Below are positions 35,574-45,770 of a stretch of DNA of 64,000 nucleotides, piece by piece. This stretch comes from Caballeronia sordidicola. Its GTDB lineage: Bacteria; Pseudomonadota; Gammaproteobacteria; Burkholderiales; Burkholderiaceae. The stretch is taken from NCBI RefSeq assembly GCF_000729995.1, contig NZ_JNFG01000201.1, positions 1-64,000 of the forward strand, given 5' to 3'. Made by a program: the position numbers and the translations under genes. The notes beneath the pieces are model-generated. The model was not told the origin of the DNA. It saw only the letters and a list, made by a program, of their open reading frames with translations, and searched no databases. Position 1 is the stretch's first letter. The number at the start of each line of letters is the position of its first letter.

Positions 35574-38500
35574 ATGGACCGAAAATTTTTGTTCGACGCG
35601 TTGTTGATCCTGCTGCTCGCGCTGTTGGCGAGCGTGATTATCTGGGTATGTCGACAACTGGGCGTGATCGAGTCGCCAGCCATTCCACCGTTCGCCTATC
35701 GCGCTGTGGCCGGGATGGGCGCTGCCGGAATTGTAATGGCGATATGGGCATTGGTTTCGCGGTACAAAGCCGGTGAGTATCAGCTGGCACGTTGGAAAGC
35801 GGCAAATAACGGTCAAGGGGCCGGATCTGCCCGGGAACGCGGACTCGAAAGGTCAACAGAAGGATTGCGATCAACGCTTCGCGCGACGCATGGCTTTTTT
35901 TGGCGCTATCGCCAGCCCTGGCTGCTCTTGACTGGCGAGGCGCAGACGATTCGGCGCTTGATGCCCGAACTGGCTGAAAACGGGTGGCTTGCGACAGATG
36001 ACGCGGTGCTGCTCTGGGACAAGCCGGGTTCGGACGGTGGAAACGACGATGATTGGTTGCGACGCCTGTACGGGCTCCGCCGTCGTCGCCCCGTTGATGC
36101 AGTCATTCTGACGTTGGACGGTGAAACCAAACCGATTTCGCAACGCGGCGGTACGAACGCCCACAGCATCGGTCTAACTCGTATTGCCAACGTTCTGCAT
36201 TGGTCCGCGCCCGTCTATGTGCTAGATGCCGCTAAAACGGATGCCTTCAACAACGGTCGCACAGCGGTGATCGGTTGTGACTTTCTGCCCGACGCCAACG
36301 AGCGCGCGATCGAATCAACCTTGCTTGCGCTGCGTAGTCGAATCGGACATACAGCCATCGGGCAGTTGATTCGAAACGACAAAGACCGGTACGGCGCAAA
36401 GCTATCGCAGCGACTTGATACCCGCAGCGCTCCACTCGCGGCGTTGATTGCATCGTTGGCAAATCGCAAGACGCGACATCAGTCCGTTAGCGCCGCGTTC
36501 TTCGCTCCGTTGCCGGTGCCGTCCGATGCGAATGCGGTCGTCGATCCCAACGCGCTAACCAGCGCCGATCTGCCGCTGTGGACGCACCTCGCTACCATCG
36601 CCCGCAAAGCGCGAGGCAGACGCATGGGCTGGCATCCGGTGACCGTGTTCTCAACCATCGCGCTGAGCGTGCTCGGGTTGTGGACCGCGGGCATGCTGAT
36701 ATCGGGCATGACGAACGGACGCGATCTCGTTCAAGCGCGCAATACGGCTCAAACCCTCAAGACAGCATCTGACCCGGCCGCTCGCCTGCAAGCCTTGCTC
36801 GCACTGCAACAACAGATAGGCCGTTACGAGGAACGCGTCGCGCATCAGCCGCCATTATGGTCGCGCTTTGGCTTGAATCAGGACGCTTCGATCCTTGCCG
36901 CGCTTTGGCCGTCCTACTCCGATGCCAGTAAGGCGGTCCTGGTGACCCCGATCCAGCAGAACCTCGAAGCCACGCTCGTGGATATGAGCCAGATGCCCAC
37001 CGATGCCCTCGATGACCACGCCAACGCCGCCGCTCAAGACGGCCACAAGGCGCTTAAAACATACCTGATGCTCGCCGATCCAAGCCGTGTCGATGCAGGC
37101 TTCATCACGCCCCAACTCACGCATTACTGGAGTACGAACGCAAACGTTTCCGTCGGTGCGAAGCTCGATATCTCTGAACGACTGGCGGGCTTCTATGCGC
37201 AACACCTGAAGGCCCACGACGCATGGCGCATCCAGCCGCGACCGGAACTCGTGAACGTATCGCGTCAGACGCTGCTATCGGTAATCGGTGTGCGCAATTC
37301 GGAAGACACCGTTTATCAAAGCGTGCTGGCGGGCGTGGGCAACAAGTACCCGGACCAGACGCTCGCATCGCTCACAGCAGGCACCGATACGCGCGGGCTG
37401 ATTCGAACCAGCGTAAGCGTACCCGGTGTCTACACGCGGCAGGCTTACGAAGGATACGTCGCGGCAGCGATTGTCGAAGCCGCTAAAAGCCGCGACGTGA
37501 CCCGCGACTGGGTGCTGGCGAATGACACTTCGACGGACTCGGCCGATGCCACGCAAGCGCCATTAGCATCGTCCACCGACGCTCTCGAACTGGCCCTCAC
37601 CACGCAGTACTTCAACGACTACGCCGAGCACTGGCAATCGTTCATGAACGCGCTGCAATGGCAGGCCGCGCCCAACATTCCCGCTGCCATCGAACAGATG
37701 AAGCTGCTCGCCGATGCGCGTCAATCGCCCGTGATTGCCTTGATGAAGTCGCTCGACTATCAGGGCACGGCAGGTATGCGTCAGGCATCGTTATCGGACA
37801 CGCTGGTGGCCAAGGCGCAGAACATCTTTGGCAAGAAGGATGACGCGGCAGCCGTTGCAGTCGCAAATGCATCGGGCCCGCTTTCAGCAGCGTTTGACCC
37901 GGTGCTCAGGCTCGTTGGACAGGTCAGCGAATCGGCAACAGCGAAGACCCCTGTCGCCAGCGATGTCAGCCTGCAACGCTACCTCGAACGCGTCACCGCG
38001 CTGCGCTTGAAACTCCAGCAAATCAGCAACGGTGCCGATTCCGATGTTCAAGCGCGCCAGCTCGCTCAAGCGCTCTTCCAGGGCAGAGGCTCGGAACTGG
38101 CGGACACGCAAGCGTACGCGCAACTCATCGCGGCTAGCCTCGGCGCGCAATGGTCCGGCATGGGCGACGCACTGTTCGTGCGCCCCGTCGCACAGGCCAC
38201 GCAGATCGTCCTTCAACCCGCGCAAGCAAGCCTCAACGATGTGTGGCATCAATCCATTGTCACGGCCTGGAACAAGTCATTCGCCGGCCGTTATCCGTTC
38301 GACAACACCGATAACGACGCATCGATTCCCGAACTCGCGCGATTTCTCAGGCCGCAAGGTGGCTTGATCGCGTCGTTTCTCACATCGCAACTGGCGGGCG
38401 TGCTCGAATTGCAGGGCGACCAATGGGTCGAGGTCAACTCACGTGGTGGCGCATTGCAGTTCGACCCGGCGTTCCTCAAAGCCGTGAACACACTGCAACG

Positions 38501-39236
38501 CGTCGCGGGACACTTGATGGCGCAGGGCGAGCCGCAGTATCGCTTCGACTTCAAACCTGTTCCAACACCGGGCATTACTGACACGCTTCTCACCATCGAT
38601 GCACAGAAGCTGCACTACTACAACCAGCGCGAAACCTGGCAGGGCCTGATGTGGCCTTCGAACGATCAACAAGTTGCCGGCACGCGTCTGCAATGGCAGA
38701 CCGAAACGGCGGGTACGAGCAAGAACTTCGAATTCGGCGGCCGTTGGGCACTCGTGCGCATGCTGGAGCGCGCGAAGGTCGAACCCATCGATAGCGCAAC
38801 GTTTCAGCTTACGTGGCAGGCAGCGCCGGATACGAGAATGACGCACGTGGCCGTAGTCGCGTCACCGGCCGCCGCTTCATCGCCTTCACCGATTGCGCAA
38901 AAGCCATCGCATCGAGCCAGCGACGACTGGAACAGTTCAGCGCGGGAGCCGAGCGCATCGACCGAGAACCTGGCACTTGACAGCCTCGTCACACAGCAAC
39001 CGTTGACCGCAGCGCCCGCAAGCCTGACCTATCCGTTGAGCTACCTGATGCGCACGGACGTGGGCAAAGGTCCGCTCGAACTGCTCGCGCTGAAGGGGTT
39101 TGTTTTGCCGAACCGCATGTTTATCGATAAGCCGCGTGCCGCAAGCACCGACAGAAGCGCGAACCCGCCACCGTTGCCCAAAGCCGCTCGTGAAGCCGCG
39201 AAACTCGCCGCCACGCCGTTGCCGGATCAAACGTAA
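35574..39236 (+). CDS. tssM: T6SS membrane complex protein TssM (IcmF family)
   Basis: 1220 residues. Two N-terminal membrane segments (about 6-26 and 42-62), a cytoplasmic domain to about 355, a third segment (TVFSTIALSVLGLWTAGMLI, near 362), then a large periplasmic part. In the cytoplasmic domain the place of the Walker A loop reads LLLTGEAQTIRR (about 117-128), without G-x4-GKS/T, so this TssM is unlikely to bind ATP by the classical P-loop. The C-terminus has the usual TssM beta-domains (WPSNDQQVAG, FEFGGRWALVRML). Confidence 0.93.
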   Translation: MDRKFLFDALLILLLALLASVIIWVCRQLGVIESPAIPPFAYRAVAGMGAAGIVMAIWALVSRYKAGEYQLARWKAANNGQGAGSARERGLERSTEGLRSTLRATHGFFWRYRQPWLLLTGEAQTIRRLMPELAENGWLATDDAVLLWDKPGSDGGNDDDWLRRLYGLRRRRPVDAVILTLDGETKPISQRGGTNAHSIGLTRIANVLHWSAPVYVLDAAKTDAFNNGRTAVIGCDFLPDANERAIESTLLALRSRIGHTAIGQLIRNDKDRYGAKLSQRLDTRSAPLAALIASLANRKTRHQSVSAAFFAPLPVPSDANAVVDPNALTSADLPLWTHLATIARKARGRRMGWHPVTVFSTIALSVLGLWTAGMLISGMTNGRDLVQARNTAQTLKTASDPAARLQALLALQQQIGRYEERVAHQPPLWSRFGLNQDASILAALWPSYSDASKAVLVTPIQQNLEATLVDMSQMPTDALDDHANAAAQDGHKALKTYLMLADPSRVDAGFITPQLTHYWSTNANVSVGAKLDISERLAGFYAQHLKAHDAWRIQPRPELVNVSRQTLLSVIGVRNSEDTVYQSVLAGVGNKYPDQTLASLTAGTDTRGLIRTSVSVPGVYTRQAYEGYVAAAIVEAAKSRDVTRDWVLANDTSTDSADATQAPLASSTDALELALTTQYFNDYAEHWQSFMNALQWQAAPNIPAAIEQMKLLADARQSPVIALMKSLDYQGTAGMRQASLSDTLVAKAQNIFGKKDDAAAVAVANASGPLSAAFDPVLRLVGQVSESATAKTPVASDVSLQRYLERVTALRLKLQQISNGADSDVQARQLAQALFQGRGSELADTQAYAQLIAASLGAQWSGMGDALFVRPVAQATQIVLQPAQASLNDVWHQSIVTAWNKSFAGRYPFDNTDNDASIPELARFLRPQGGLIASFLTSQLAGVLELQGDQWVEVNSRGGALQFDPAFLKAVNTLQRVAGHLMAQGEPQYRFDFKPVPTPGITDTLLTIDAQKLHYYNQRETWQGLMWPSNDQQVAGTRLQWQTETAGTSKNFEFGGRWALVRMLERAKVEPIDSATFQLTWQAAPDTRMTHVAVVASPAAASSPSPIAQKPSHRASDDWNSSAREPSASTENLALDSLVTQQPLTAAPASLTYPLSYLMRTDVGKGPLELLALKGFVLPNRMFIDKPRAASTDRSANPPPLPKAAREAAKLAATPLPDQT

Positions 39237-39297
39237 TGAAGCACTCCACAACGTCGGCGCGTGCGCTCACGGCCCTGTCAAATCGAGCCCATAGCAC

Positions 39298-40905
39298 ATG
39301 ATCAACTTTTCCAAGCTCCTCAACGCGCTGTTCGGTACGCGCGCCCCATCGGACCTCGCGCGCTCGACCCAGGTCAACTGGGATGTATGGTTGCAACCGA
39401 TCATCGAATTGCACCCGGGCGATGTCGCTACGCTCGCCGCGCAAGTGGGCGAAGACCCTGGCTACGACGATGGTTTTCTCGCCATCAAGGAACAAGTGGC
39501 GAAGCTCTCGGACGTGGACGACACCCTGATCATCAATACCGCCGAGCGCCTGCTCAAACACTGCGCCAAGGACGTACGCGTTGCTGTTTATTACCTGTAC
39601 GGCCGCATGCGCCGCGACGGCGCCGAGGGGGTTGCATCGGGCTTCGAGCTGCTGTCGGCGCTGATCGATCGCTTCGGCACCGACCTGTTGCCGGCGCGTG
39701 TGGAAACGCGCAAAACCGCGCTTGAATGGCTCGCAGGTGCAACCTTCGCTGACCGACTCGATCGCGTGCAAGGGCTAACTGGCGACGTGCTGGAACGCGC
39801 GCTTTCCGCGCTCGCGTTGATCACCGAAAGCACCGCCTCGTGGCCCGACGATGCGCGCCCGCAATTGAGCGCGTTGTATCGGCGCTTCGAAGGCCGGGTG
39901 GAGTCACCGAAGGCCACGGATCATCCCTCGCTCGTGGCGCCGCCTTCGGGAAGTACGGCCACGTCACTGCAGTCGGAGACCGGGGTTTCATCAAGCCGCG
40001 ACCTGCTCGACCGCGCACGCCAGATGGCATCGTTTCTGCGCGAGCAGCCGCAGGGTTATTTCCCGGCTTACCGATTAATGCGCTGCATCCGCTGGGACAC
40101 GCTCACCGAAGTGCCGCCATGCGATCCGGACAGTCGCACGCGCCTTGTACCGCCGCGCTCGGAACTTCGTGTCCAGCTCAAGCGGCTCTTGGCGCAAAAA
40201 CAATGGCTCGAACTGCTGGACAAAGTAGAACTTGCCTTCGCTGAGGGCGCGAATCACTTCTGGCTCGACCTTCAGTATTACGCGTTCGTCGCCCAAGCGC
40301 AGGCAGGCGGCGACTTCGCGCCAGTGCGAGACCTGGCCGCCACCGATTGCGCGTTGATGCTCGAACGCCTGCCGGGGTTTCATCTTCTGTCGTTTTCCGA
40401 CGGCACGCCATTTGCCGATGATTCCACCCTCGAATGGATCGCACGATACGCAGGCACCCGTGATCTCGATCGCGGAGAAATGCCGAGCTCAGCGGCAGCG
40501 CAATCGGCAAATACCGACTGGGCGGAAATCGAAACCAAAGCGCAGGAGCTCGCCACGCAACAGGGACTCGACTCCGCATTTCTCTGGCTGCAAAGCCTGC
40601 CTGCTCAAGACGGTGAGCGCGACCGGTTCGTGCGGCAAATGGTGATGGCTCGCATCGCCGAGCGCGCAGAGCGTCCGGACACGGCAATGCATCTGCTCGC
40701 CACGCTCGATACATCTACACGCCGTTTTGCATTGCCGATATGGGAACCGACCCTCGCGTTCGAAGCCAAGCAGCACCTGATGCGCCTGCTCAAAGTGCGC
40801 ATGACGCGCAAGGACGCCGACAAGCCGGCGCTCGCACTACGCATCGATACGCTCATCGGCGAGCTGACTGCAATCGACGCTGCCCGCGCCGTTGCGCTGG
40901 ATTAA
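39298..40905 (+). CDS. tssA: T6SS cap/assembly protein TssA
   Basis: 535 residues with an N-terminal ImpA_N domain (about 40-140, EDPGYDDGFLAIKEQVAKLSDVD) and a C-terminal VasJ-like part (FWLDLQYYAFVAQAQAG to the end). TssA primes and caps the growing sheath. It lies 61 nt after tssM and before tssF. Length fits the long TssA type. Confidence 0.9.
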   Translation: MINFSKLLNALFGTRAPSDLARSTQVNWDVWLQPIIELHPGDVATLAAQVGEDPGYDDGFLAIKEQVAKLSDVDDTLIINTAERLLKHCAKDVRVAVYYLYGRMRRDGAEGVASGFELLSALIDRFGTDLLPARVETRKTALEWLAGATFADRLDRVQGLTGDVLERALSALALITESTASWPDDARPQLSALYRRFEGRVESPKATDHPSLVAPPSGSTATSLQSETGVSSSRDLLDRARQMASFLREQPQGYFPAYRLMRCIRWDTLTEVPPCDPDSRTRLVPPRSELRVQLKRLLAQKQWLELLDKVELAFAEGANHFWLDLQYYAFVAQAQAGGDFAPVRDLAATDCALMLERLPGFHLLSFSDGTPFADDSTLEWIARYAGTRDLDRGEMPSSAAAQSANTDWAEIETKAQELATQQGLDSAFLWLQSLPAQDGERDRFVRQMVMARIAERAERPDTAMHLLATLDTSTRRFALPIWEPTLAFEAKQHLMRLLKVRMTRKDADKPALALRIDTLIGELTAIDAARAVALD

Positions 40906-40922
40906 ACGAATAAAAAGCTACC

Positions 40923-42725
40923 GTGAATACACCCAAACACAACGAAGTCCTGCGCTACTACGAAGCCGAAATGCGCTATCTGCGCGATGCCGGAAAGGAA
41001 TTCGCTCAAGCGTTTCCCGAGCGCGCGCGCATGCTCAACATCGATCGTGTCGGGGAACGCGATCCGCACGTCGAACGCTTGTTCGAAGGTTTTGCGTTTC
41101 TCGTCGGCCGCCTACGCCAGAAGCTCGACGATGAACTGCCCGAGCTCACCGAAGGTCTCGTCAGCATGCTCTGGCCGCACTATCTTCGGATGATTCCATC
41201 GCTGTCGATACTCGAAATCACGCCCACGGACGGTTCGCTGCAAAGCCACGACGTGCTCGCCGCAGGCCTTGAAGTACTGGCCGATCCGATCGCCGTCGAT
41301 GACGCCAAGGTTGAATGCGTCTATCGGACCACACAGGCGGTCGACCTGTACCCCCTGAGGCTGACTGAGGCGAATGCTTACGCGCGCGAAGACGGCCGCT
41401 CGGTCATCAAGCTCAGGCTGAAATTGCAGCCCCAGATACCGCGCGCGCAGATGCAGGTGCCGCGATTACGCATGTATCTGAATGCGGATCGGCCCGTCGC
41501 GTTGAGTCTCTACACCGCGCTCACTGCGGCACCGCTCGCGGTCCACGTTCGCATTCCGGGTTATCCCGAAGATCGGCCGGGAATGCCGCAAACCATGCAG
41601 GGCTTGCACATCGAGGCGGCAGGATTCAAGGCCGACGAACGCCTTTGGCCCAAGGCCGATAATGCGTTCGGTGGCTATCAATTGCTGCTCGAATACTTCA
41701 CGTTCCCTGAGAAATTCATGTTCGTGGATCTGGTGGGTCTGGACATGCCATCGATTCCACAAGCGGCGCCTTACTTTGACGTCGAGATCGTGCTCGCTCA
41801 ACCCTATCCCGACGACATGCGCTTCACCGCCGAGAACGTGCGGCTCTTTTGCACGCCGATCATCAACCTGTTCAAGATTCAGGCCGATCCGCTCACGGTC
41901 TCGCAGTTCGAAACCGAGTACCGGGTGAATGCGCTCAAGGCGAGCGGGGACTTTGTTGAACCGTACTCAGTTGACTCGGTGGTCGGCTTTGAAACCTCGA
42001 ACGGCTCACGCTTCGAGTACGCGCCGTTTGCGTCGTTCCGGCATCGCGGCGGCATGTTGCGCCATGAGATGCCCGAGCGCTACTTCCATACCCGCACCCG
42101 ACGCGGTCCATCAGGACGCTTCGATACCTGGGTTGTGCTGGGCGGCCACGCGTGGGAAAGCGAGACCACGCTACCCGAGGAAACGCTGTCTCTGTCGGTG
42201 ACTGGCACGAACGGCATGTTGCCGCGCAAGGGCCTGCGCGAAGCCGGCATTAACCGCACGCGCGCGGGCTTTACGAACGTCGCATCGGTGCGCAATCTGA
42301 GCGCGCCGACCTTGCCGGTGTATCCACCCACCGGCGACCGTTTTCATTGGCGTGTGCTCTCGCATCTGGCGCCGAACTATCTGTCGCTGCTCGATGCGGA
42401 GATCCTGCGCGGCAGTCTTGCGCTCTACGACTGGACTGACGGCGAGCTGAACCGGCGGCGTATCGAAGCGATCACCGATGTCAAACATCGACCATTGCAA
42501 AAGCTTGTCAAAGGCGGCTTGCTGCGCGGTGTGGAGATTGAGGTCACGCTCAACAGCGACAAGTTTGCAGGCGATGGCGATCTCGCGATGTTCGGCGAGA
42601 TGCTCAACCGCTTCCTTGCGCTGTACGCAACGGTGAACGTCTATACGAAACTGGTCGTCGTCTCGTTACCGAGCGGGCGCCGGATAACGTGGCCCGATAA
42701 CAAAGCAGAAGGAGCGCCGTTTTGA
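40923..42725 (+). CDS. tssF: T6SS baseplate protein TssF
   Basis: 600 residues from GTG 40923; the family N-terminus VLRYYEAEMRYLRDAGKEFAQ supports this start although no strong ribosome site is visible. LWPHYLRMIPSLSILE, RFEYAPFASFRHRG and the C-terminal NVYTKLVVVSLPSGRRITWP are typical. With TssG, TssE and TssK it makes the baseplate wedge. Its stop overlaps the tssG start (TTGA). Confidence 0.92.
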   Translation: MNTPKHNEVLRYYEAEMRYLRDAGKEFAQAFPERARMLNIDRVGERDPHVERLFEGFAFLVGRLRQKLDDELPELTEGLVSMLWPHYLRMIPSLSILEITPTDGSLQSHDVLAAGLEVLADPIAVDDAKVECVYRTTQAVDLYPLRLTEANAYAREDGRSVIKLRLKLQPQIPRAQMQVPRLRMYLNADRPVALSLYTALTAAPLAVHVRIPGYPEDRPGMPQTMQGLHIEAAGFKADERLWPKADNAFGGYQLLLEYFTFPEKFMFVDLVGLDMPSIPQAAPYFDVEIVLAQPYPDDMRFTAENVRLFCTPIINLFKIQADPLTVSQFETEYRVNALKASGDFVEPYSVDSVVGFETSNGSRFEYAPFASFRHRGGMLRHEMPERYFHTRTRRGPSGRFDTWVVLGGHAWESETTLPEETLSLSVTGTNGMLPRKGLREAGINRTRAGFTNVASVRNLSAPTLPVYPPTGDRFHWRVLSHLAPNYLSLLDAEILRGSLALYDWTDGELNRRRIEAITDVKHRPLQKLVKGGLLRGVEIEVTLNSDKFAGDGDLAMFGEMLNRFLALYATVNVYTKLVVVSLPSGRRITWPDNKAEGAPF

Positions 42726-43768
42726 ACGCGCCTCGTCGCGAGTTTCCGGTGCTTGAGCAAGCCTTGCTGCTCCCTGAGTTATTCAGCCACGCGACGCAGA
42801 TGAACTTCATGCGCTTTTGCGAATTGATGGAGTTATCGGCGCCCAATCGTGCGCCGATCGGCTCAACCGACTCGCCGACCAATGAGCCGGTGCGCTTTCG
42901 CTCGCGCGCTCGGCTGGGGTTTCCGAATCGGGAAATCGATGCAGTCGAGTACGACTACGACGATGCATCGAAGCCGCCATCGGTCCGCACGACCTTCCTC
43001 GGGTTGTACGGTGTCGATGCGCGTATGCCATCGTATTTCATCGATGAGGTCGCACAGAATCGTGATGGCGCTGAATCGTTGTCGGCGTTTCTGGACTTGT
43101 TCCATCACCGAATTGCCACGCAGTTTTATCGGACGTGGCGCAAGTATCGGTTTCCGGCGGGGTTCAAGAAAGGTGGCACCGATGACGTCTCGCGCTGCCT
43201 CGTCAGCCTCGTTGGATTAGGCATCGGCCGCGCGGGCATTGAGCAGACCGTTGGCACACGCAAGATTCTGTCGATGCTTGGGCTGGCCAGCCAGCGCACA
43301 CGCACGGCTGAAGGTCTGGCAGGTGTGCTTCAACATGCCGTGCCGGATGCGACCATCACGGTCACCGAGTTTCATCCAGTATGGATTCAGTTAAACCAGT
43401 TTGAACCAACGGCGCTTGGTGAGAACTGCGTATTGGGACGCGGCTTCTACGATCGAGGCAATTGCGCGCGCGTAGTGATTACACCAACGACACCTGAATC
43501 GGTGTTGGGCCTCACGCCCGGTCGTGAGGTACATGCCGAGATCATGGCACTGCTGCGCTTCTACCTCGGCTACGAATCGAACGCGCATTTGGAGATGCAT
43601 GTTGCGCCCGACCTAATGCCAAAAGCCGAGCTTTCATCGGACCAGATGAGCCTGGGTTACACGACCCAGCTCGCGCAAGCTGAACGGCCCTATGCGACAG
43701 GCGCCATCACCCGCGTGCAACTTGGCACATGGGACGGTCGCACCGCGAAAACTTACTCGACACACTAA
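42722..43768 (+). CDS. tssG: T6SS baseplate protein TssG
   Basis: 348 residues from TTG 42722, overlapping the tssF stop. YTFYQALRLLE is replaced by MNFMRFCELMELSA, but LGFPNREIDAVEYD, LGLYGVDARMPSYF and the C-terminal LGLTPGREVHAEIMALLRFYLG clearly place it in TssG. It is the adaptor between TssF and TssK in the wedge. Confidence 0.9.
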   Translation: MNAPRREFPVLEQALLLPELFSHATQMNFMRFCELMELSAPNRAPIGSTDSPTNEPVRFRSRARLGFPNREIDAVEYDYDDASKPPSVRTTFLGLYGVDARMPSYFIDEVAQNRDGAESLSAFLDLFHHRIATQFYRTWRKYRFPAGFKKGGTDDVSRCLVSLVGLGIGRAGIEQTVGTRKILSMLGLASQRTRTAEGLAGVLQHAVPDATITVTEFHPVWIQLNQFEPTALGENCVLGRGFYDRGNCARVVITPTTPESVLGLTPGREVHAEIMALLRFYLGYESNAHLEMHVAPDLMPKAELSSDQMSLGYTTQLAQAERPYATGAITRVQLGTWDGRTAKTYSTH

Positions 43769-43789
43769 ATAAAAATATGGAACCCAAGC

Positions 43790-44443
43790 ATGAATCCCAT
43801 GATGATCCGGCTGATCCATCAAACACGACTCGCCGCCGCGGTGTGTGCCATCCTTACTATCGCAGGCTGCGGCATCGCTCAGTCGGTGAAAACCGGGACA
43901 GTGGACGCAGCGAAGTGGGCGTTCACCACCCAGATCAAAACGATGAACCTCGACCTCATGAGCCGGTCATCGTTGAATACAAGCGGCGCCGGACGATCGC
44001 TGTCGACGGTGCTACGGGTCTACCAACTGAAGACGCCGCAGGCGTTTGAGCAACTGGGGTATGCGCAGTTGCAAGGCAATGATCTGGATGCACTGAAGCC
44101 CGATCTGCTCGGCACAACGGACGTCGTGCTTCGACCCAATGCGAGCGCCAGCCTCAGCGAACCGATGGATGAGCAAGCGCGGTTCGTCGCTATCGTCGCG
44201 TTCTTTCGGGACGAGGGCCGCGAGTCAACGTGGCGATTGCTGATTCCGAAAAAGCAGTGGAAGGCGACCGATCCCGTGAAGGTCGAAGTGCGGGATAACA
44301 CGCTGCAATTGGCAGGAACAAACGCGAATGCGGTGAAGCGATACACGTCACAGCCAGGTGCTACGCAGCCAGATACGCCCAAAGCCACGAAGCCGAGTGC
44401 GAAAGGCACCGCGTTAAAAGACGACTGGTTGCAGCCTGGGTGA
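43790..44443 (+). CDS. tssJ: T6SS outer-membrane lipoprotein TssJ
   Basis: 217 residues with signal peptide and lipobox TIAGC (Cys27). The TssJ beta-sandwich covers about 45-175 (RVYQLKTPQAFEQLGY, FVAIVAFFRD, WRLLIPKKQW). A 40-residue Thr/Lys/Pro-rich tail follows that most TssJ lack. It docks TssM to the outer membrane. It is the last core gene of the rightward operon. Confidence 0.9.
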   Translation: MNPMMIRLIHQTRLAAAVCAILTIAGCGIAQSVKTGTVDAAKWAFTTQIKTMNLDLMSRSSLNTSGAGRSLSTVLRVYQLKTPQAFEQLGYAQLQGNDLDALKPDLLGTTDVVLRPNASASLSEPMDEQARFVAIVAFFRDEGRESTWRLLIPKKQWKATDPVKVEVRDNTLQLAGTNANAVKRYTSQPGATQPDTPKATKPSAKGTALKDDWLQPG

Positions 44444-44523
44444 CCTACGCTGGCACGTCGCGAAGCAGCGTTCAGCGTGCTCCTCTTCCTATTGCGCGTG
44501 ACTCATCCTCTCTCTGAGTGATC

Positions 44524-45696
44524 ATGACAAGAAAATTTGTAATTGGCAGCGCGAGCCCCATTGCGCTCGATACCCGCTCTGATATGCCGGTGCGTCGCCG
44601 ATTGACCGCTAAAGAGTTCGAGCGGAATTTTTCGCCGATCGGCATGGCGATTAGAGAATCGATGATTACCTCCATACAAGCGATGGAGCACCACTTCGAT
44701 CTGCTGCCGATTCCGGTGCGCTATCGGGCATCCGGCGCCATCGATGCCTGGACTGCCGTGCGGCGTCTGGCAGGCCGCGAGGGTGCGAAATTCTCGGCAG
44801 CACTGGCCGATCCGCGCGGTGAGGTCATGGACCTGAGCCGCCATCTGTGCGAACTCGTTAGACATTGTCTGGGCGAACCACCACCGGATGAAGCCGAACA
44901 TGAATTCGCGGACATCTACACCCGAAGCGCTTTCAGTCAGGCCTTCTGGCTTAGACGCGGAGCGTTGTACGAGCCGACCGCCGCGCTGCATCGTCTGCTT
45001 GAAGTAAGCGATATCGCCAGCGACGTCCCGTTGTCGCTGCTGCGCTTGCCTGCACCTGCCATTTGTATCGTTCCGGAGCCTGCGCTGCGCGACCACCCCA
45101 ATGGTTTTAAAGCCGTGATGGTGTTCGAGCACTGCGCTCCATGCGGTTGGGAGGAGCATGCGCGCTGGCTCACGTTTTGTGTCTGGCCGCACGAGGACGA
45201 TCCCTATCCGAAGCTTCACGTGCAATCCTTAAGTCTCTATGCTGGCGCCGATAGCGGATCAGTTGAAAAGGCTTTGTCCCACGTGTGTGAGCGTTACAGT
45301 CTTGAGGGCGAGGCCTTGGCCTCCTGGCAGCGCGTTCTCGACTACGTAGTCAAAGTTCTGCTTTATCTCTCGCTGGACGTTTCCCCCGTTATTCACGAGC
45401 GCCCCTATAGCACGGCTCCACGCAAGCCCGCCGCCTTGGGCAAACGCAAACGTCTTGAGCAGCATGTAGCGAGAGAAAGCCTCTACGACCGCTACGTCGT
45501 CGGCCCAGCCGCGCTCCCCGAGCGGTCAGAGCCAAGCGGCAGCAGCGAGGGCAGCGATCGAGAAACGCGGGCGCACTGGCGGCGCGGTCACTTTCGCATG
45601 CAGGCGCATGGACCCGCCGCGGCTCGGCGCAAGTTGATCCTCGTGATGCCGGTGCTGGTGCGCGCTGATCGTCTTGGCTCGGACTGCCTCCTGTAG
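44524..45696 (+). CDS. AcrVA2-like protein (possible anti-CRISPR family member)
   Basis: 390 residues from ATG 44524 (GTG 44518 possible). No signal or membrane segment. Two regions recall AcrVA2 of Moraxella bovoculi as I remember it: a central hydrophobic strand after a loop (DVPLSLLRLPAPAICIVPE) and above all the C-terminus, RAHWRRGHFRMQAHGPAAA then RKLILVMPVLV, matching the RPHIRRGHW...VRWQPAVFV ending of AcrVA2. AcrVA2 lowers Cas12a levels by acting on its nascent chain and mRNA. Homologues of this fold are common in mobile elements with no Cas12a host, so another role is possible. It starts 80 nt after tssJ. Confidence 0.6.
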   Translation: MTRKFVIGSASPIALDTRSDMPVRRRLTAKEFERNFSPIGMAIRESMITSIQAMEHHFDLLPIPVRYRASGAIDAWTAVRRLAGREGAKFSAALADPRGEVMDLSRHLCELVRHCLGEPPPDEAEHEFADIYTRSAFSQAFWLRRGALYEPTAALHRLLEVSDIASDVPLSLLRLPAPAICIVPEPALRDHPNGFKAVMVFEHCAPCGWEEHARWLTFCVWPHEDDPYPKLHVQSLSLYAGADSGSVEKALSHVCERYSLEGEALASWQRVLDYVVKVLLYLSLDVSPVIHERPYSTAPRKPAALGKRKRLEQHVARESLYDRYVVGPAALPERSEPSGSSEGSDRETRAHWRRGHFRMQAHGPAAARRKLILVMPVLVRADRLGSDCLL

Positions 45697-45770
45697 TGTT
45701 GTTCCCGCGAGCAGTGGTAACGTGGTAACTCTAAAAACTTCACCGGATTGTCAGGCCTTTCAAACACAAA

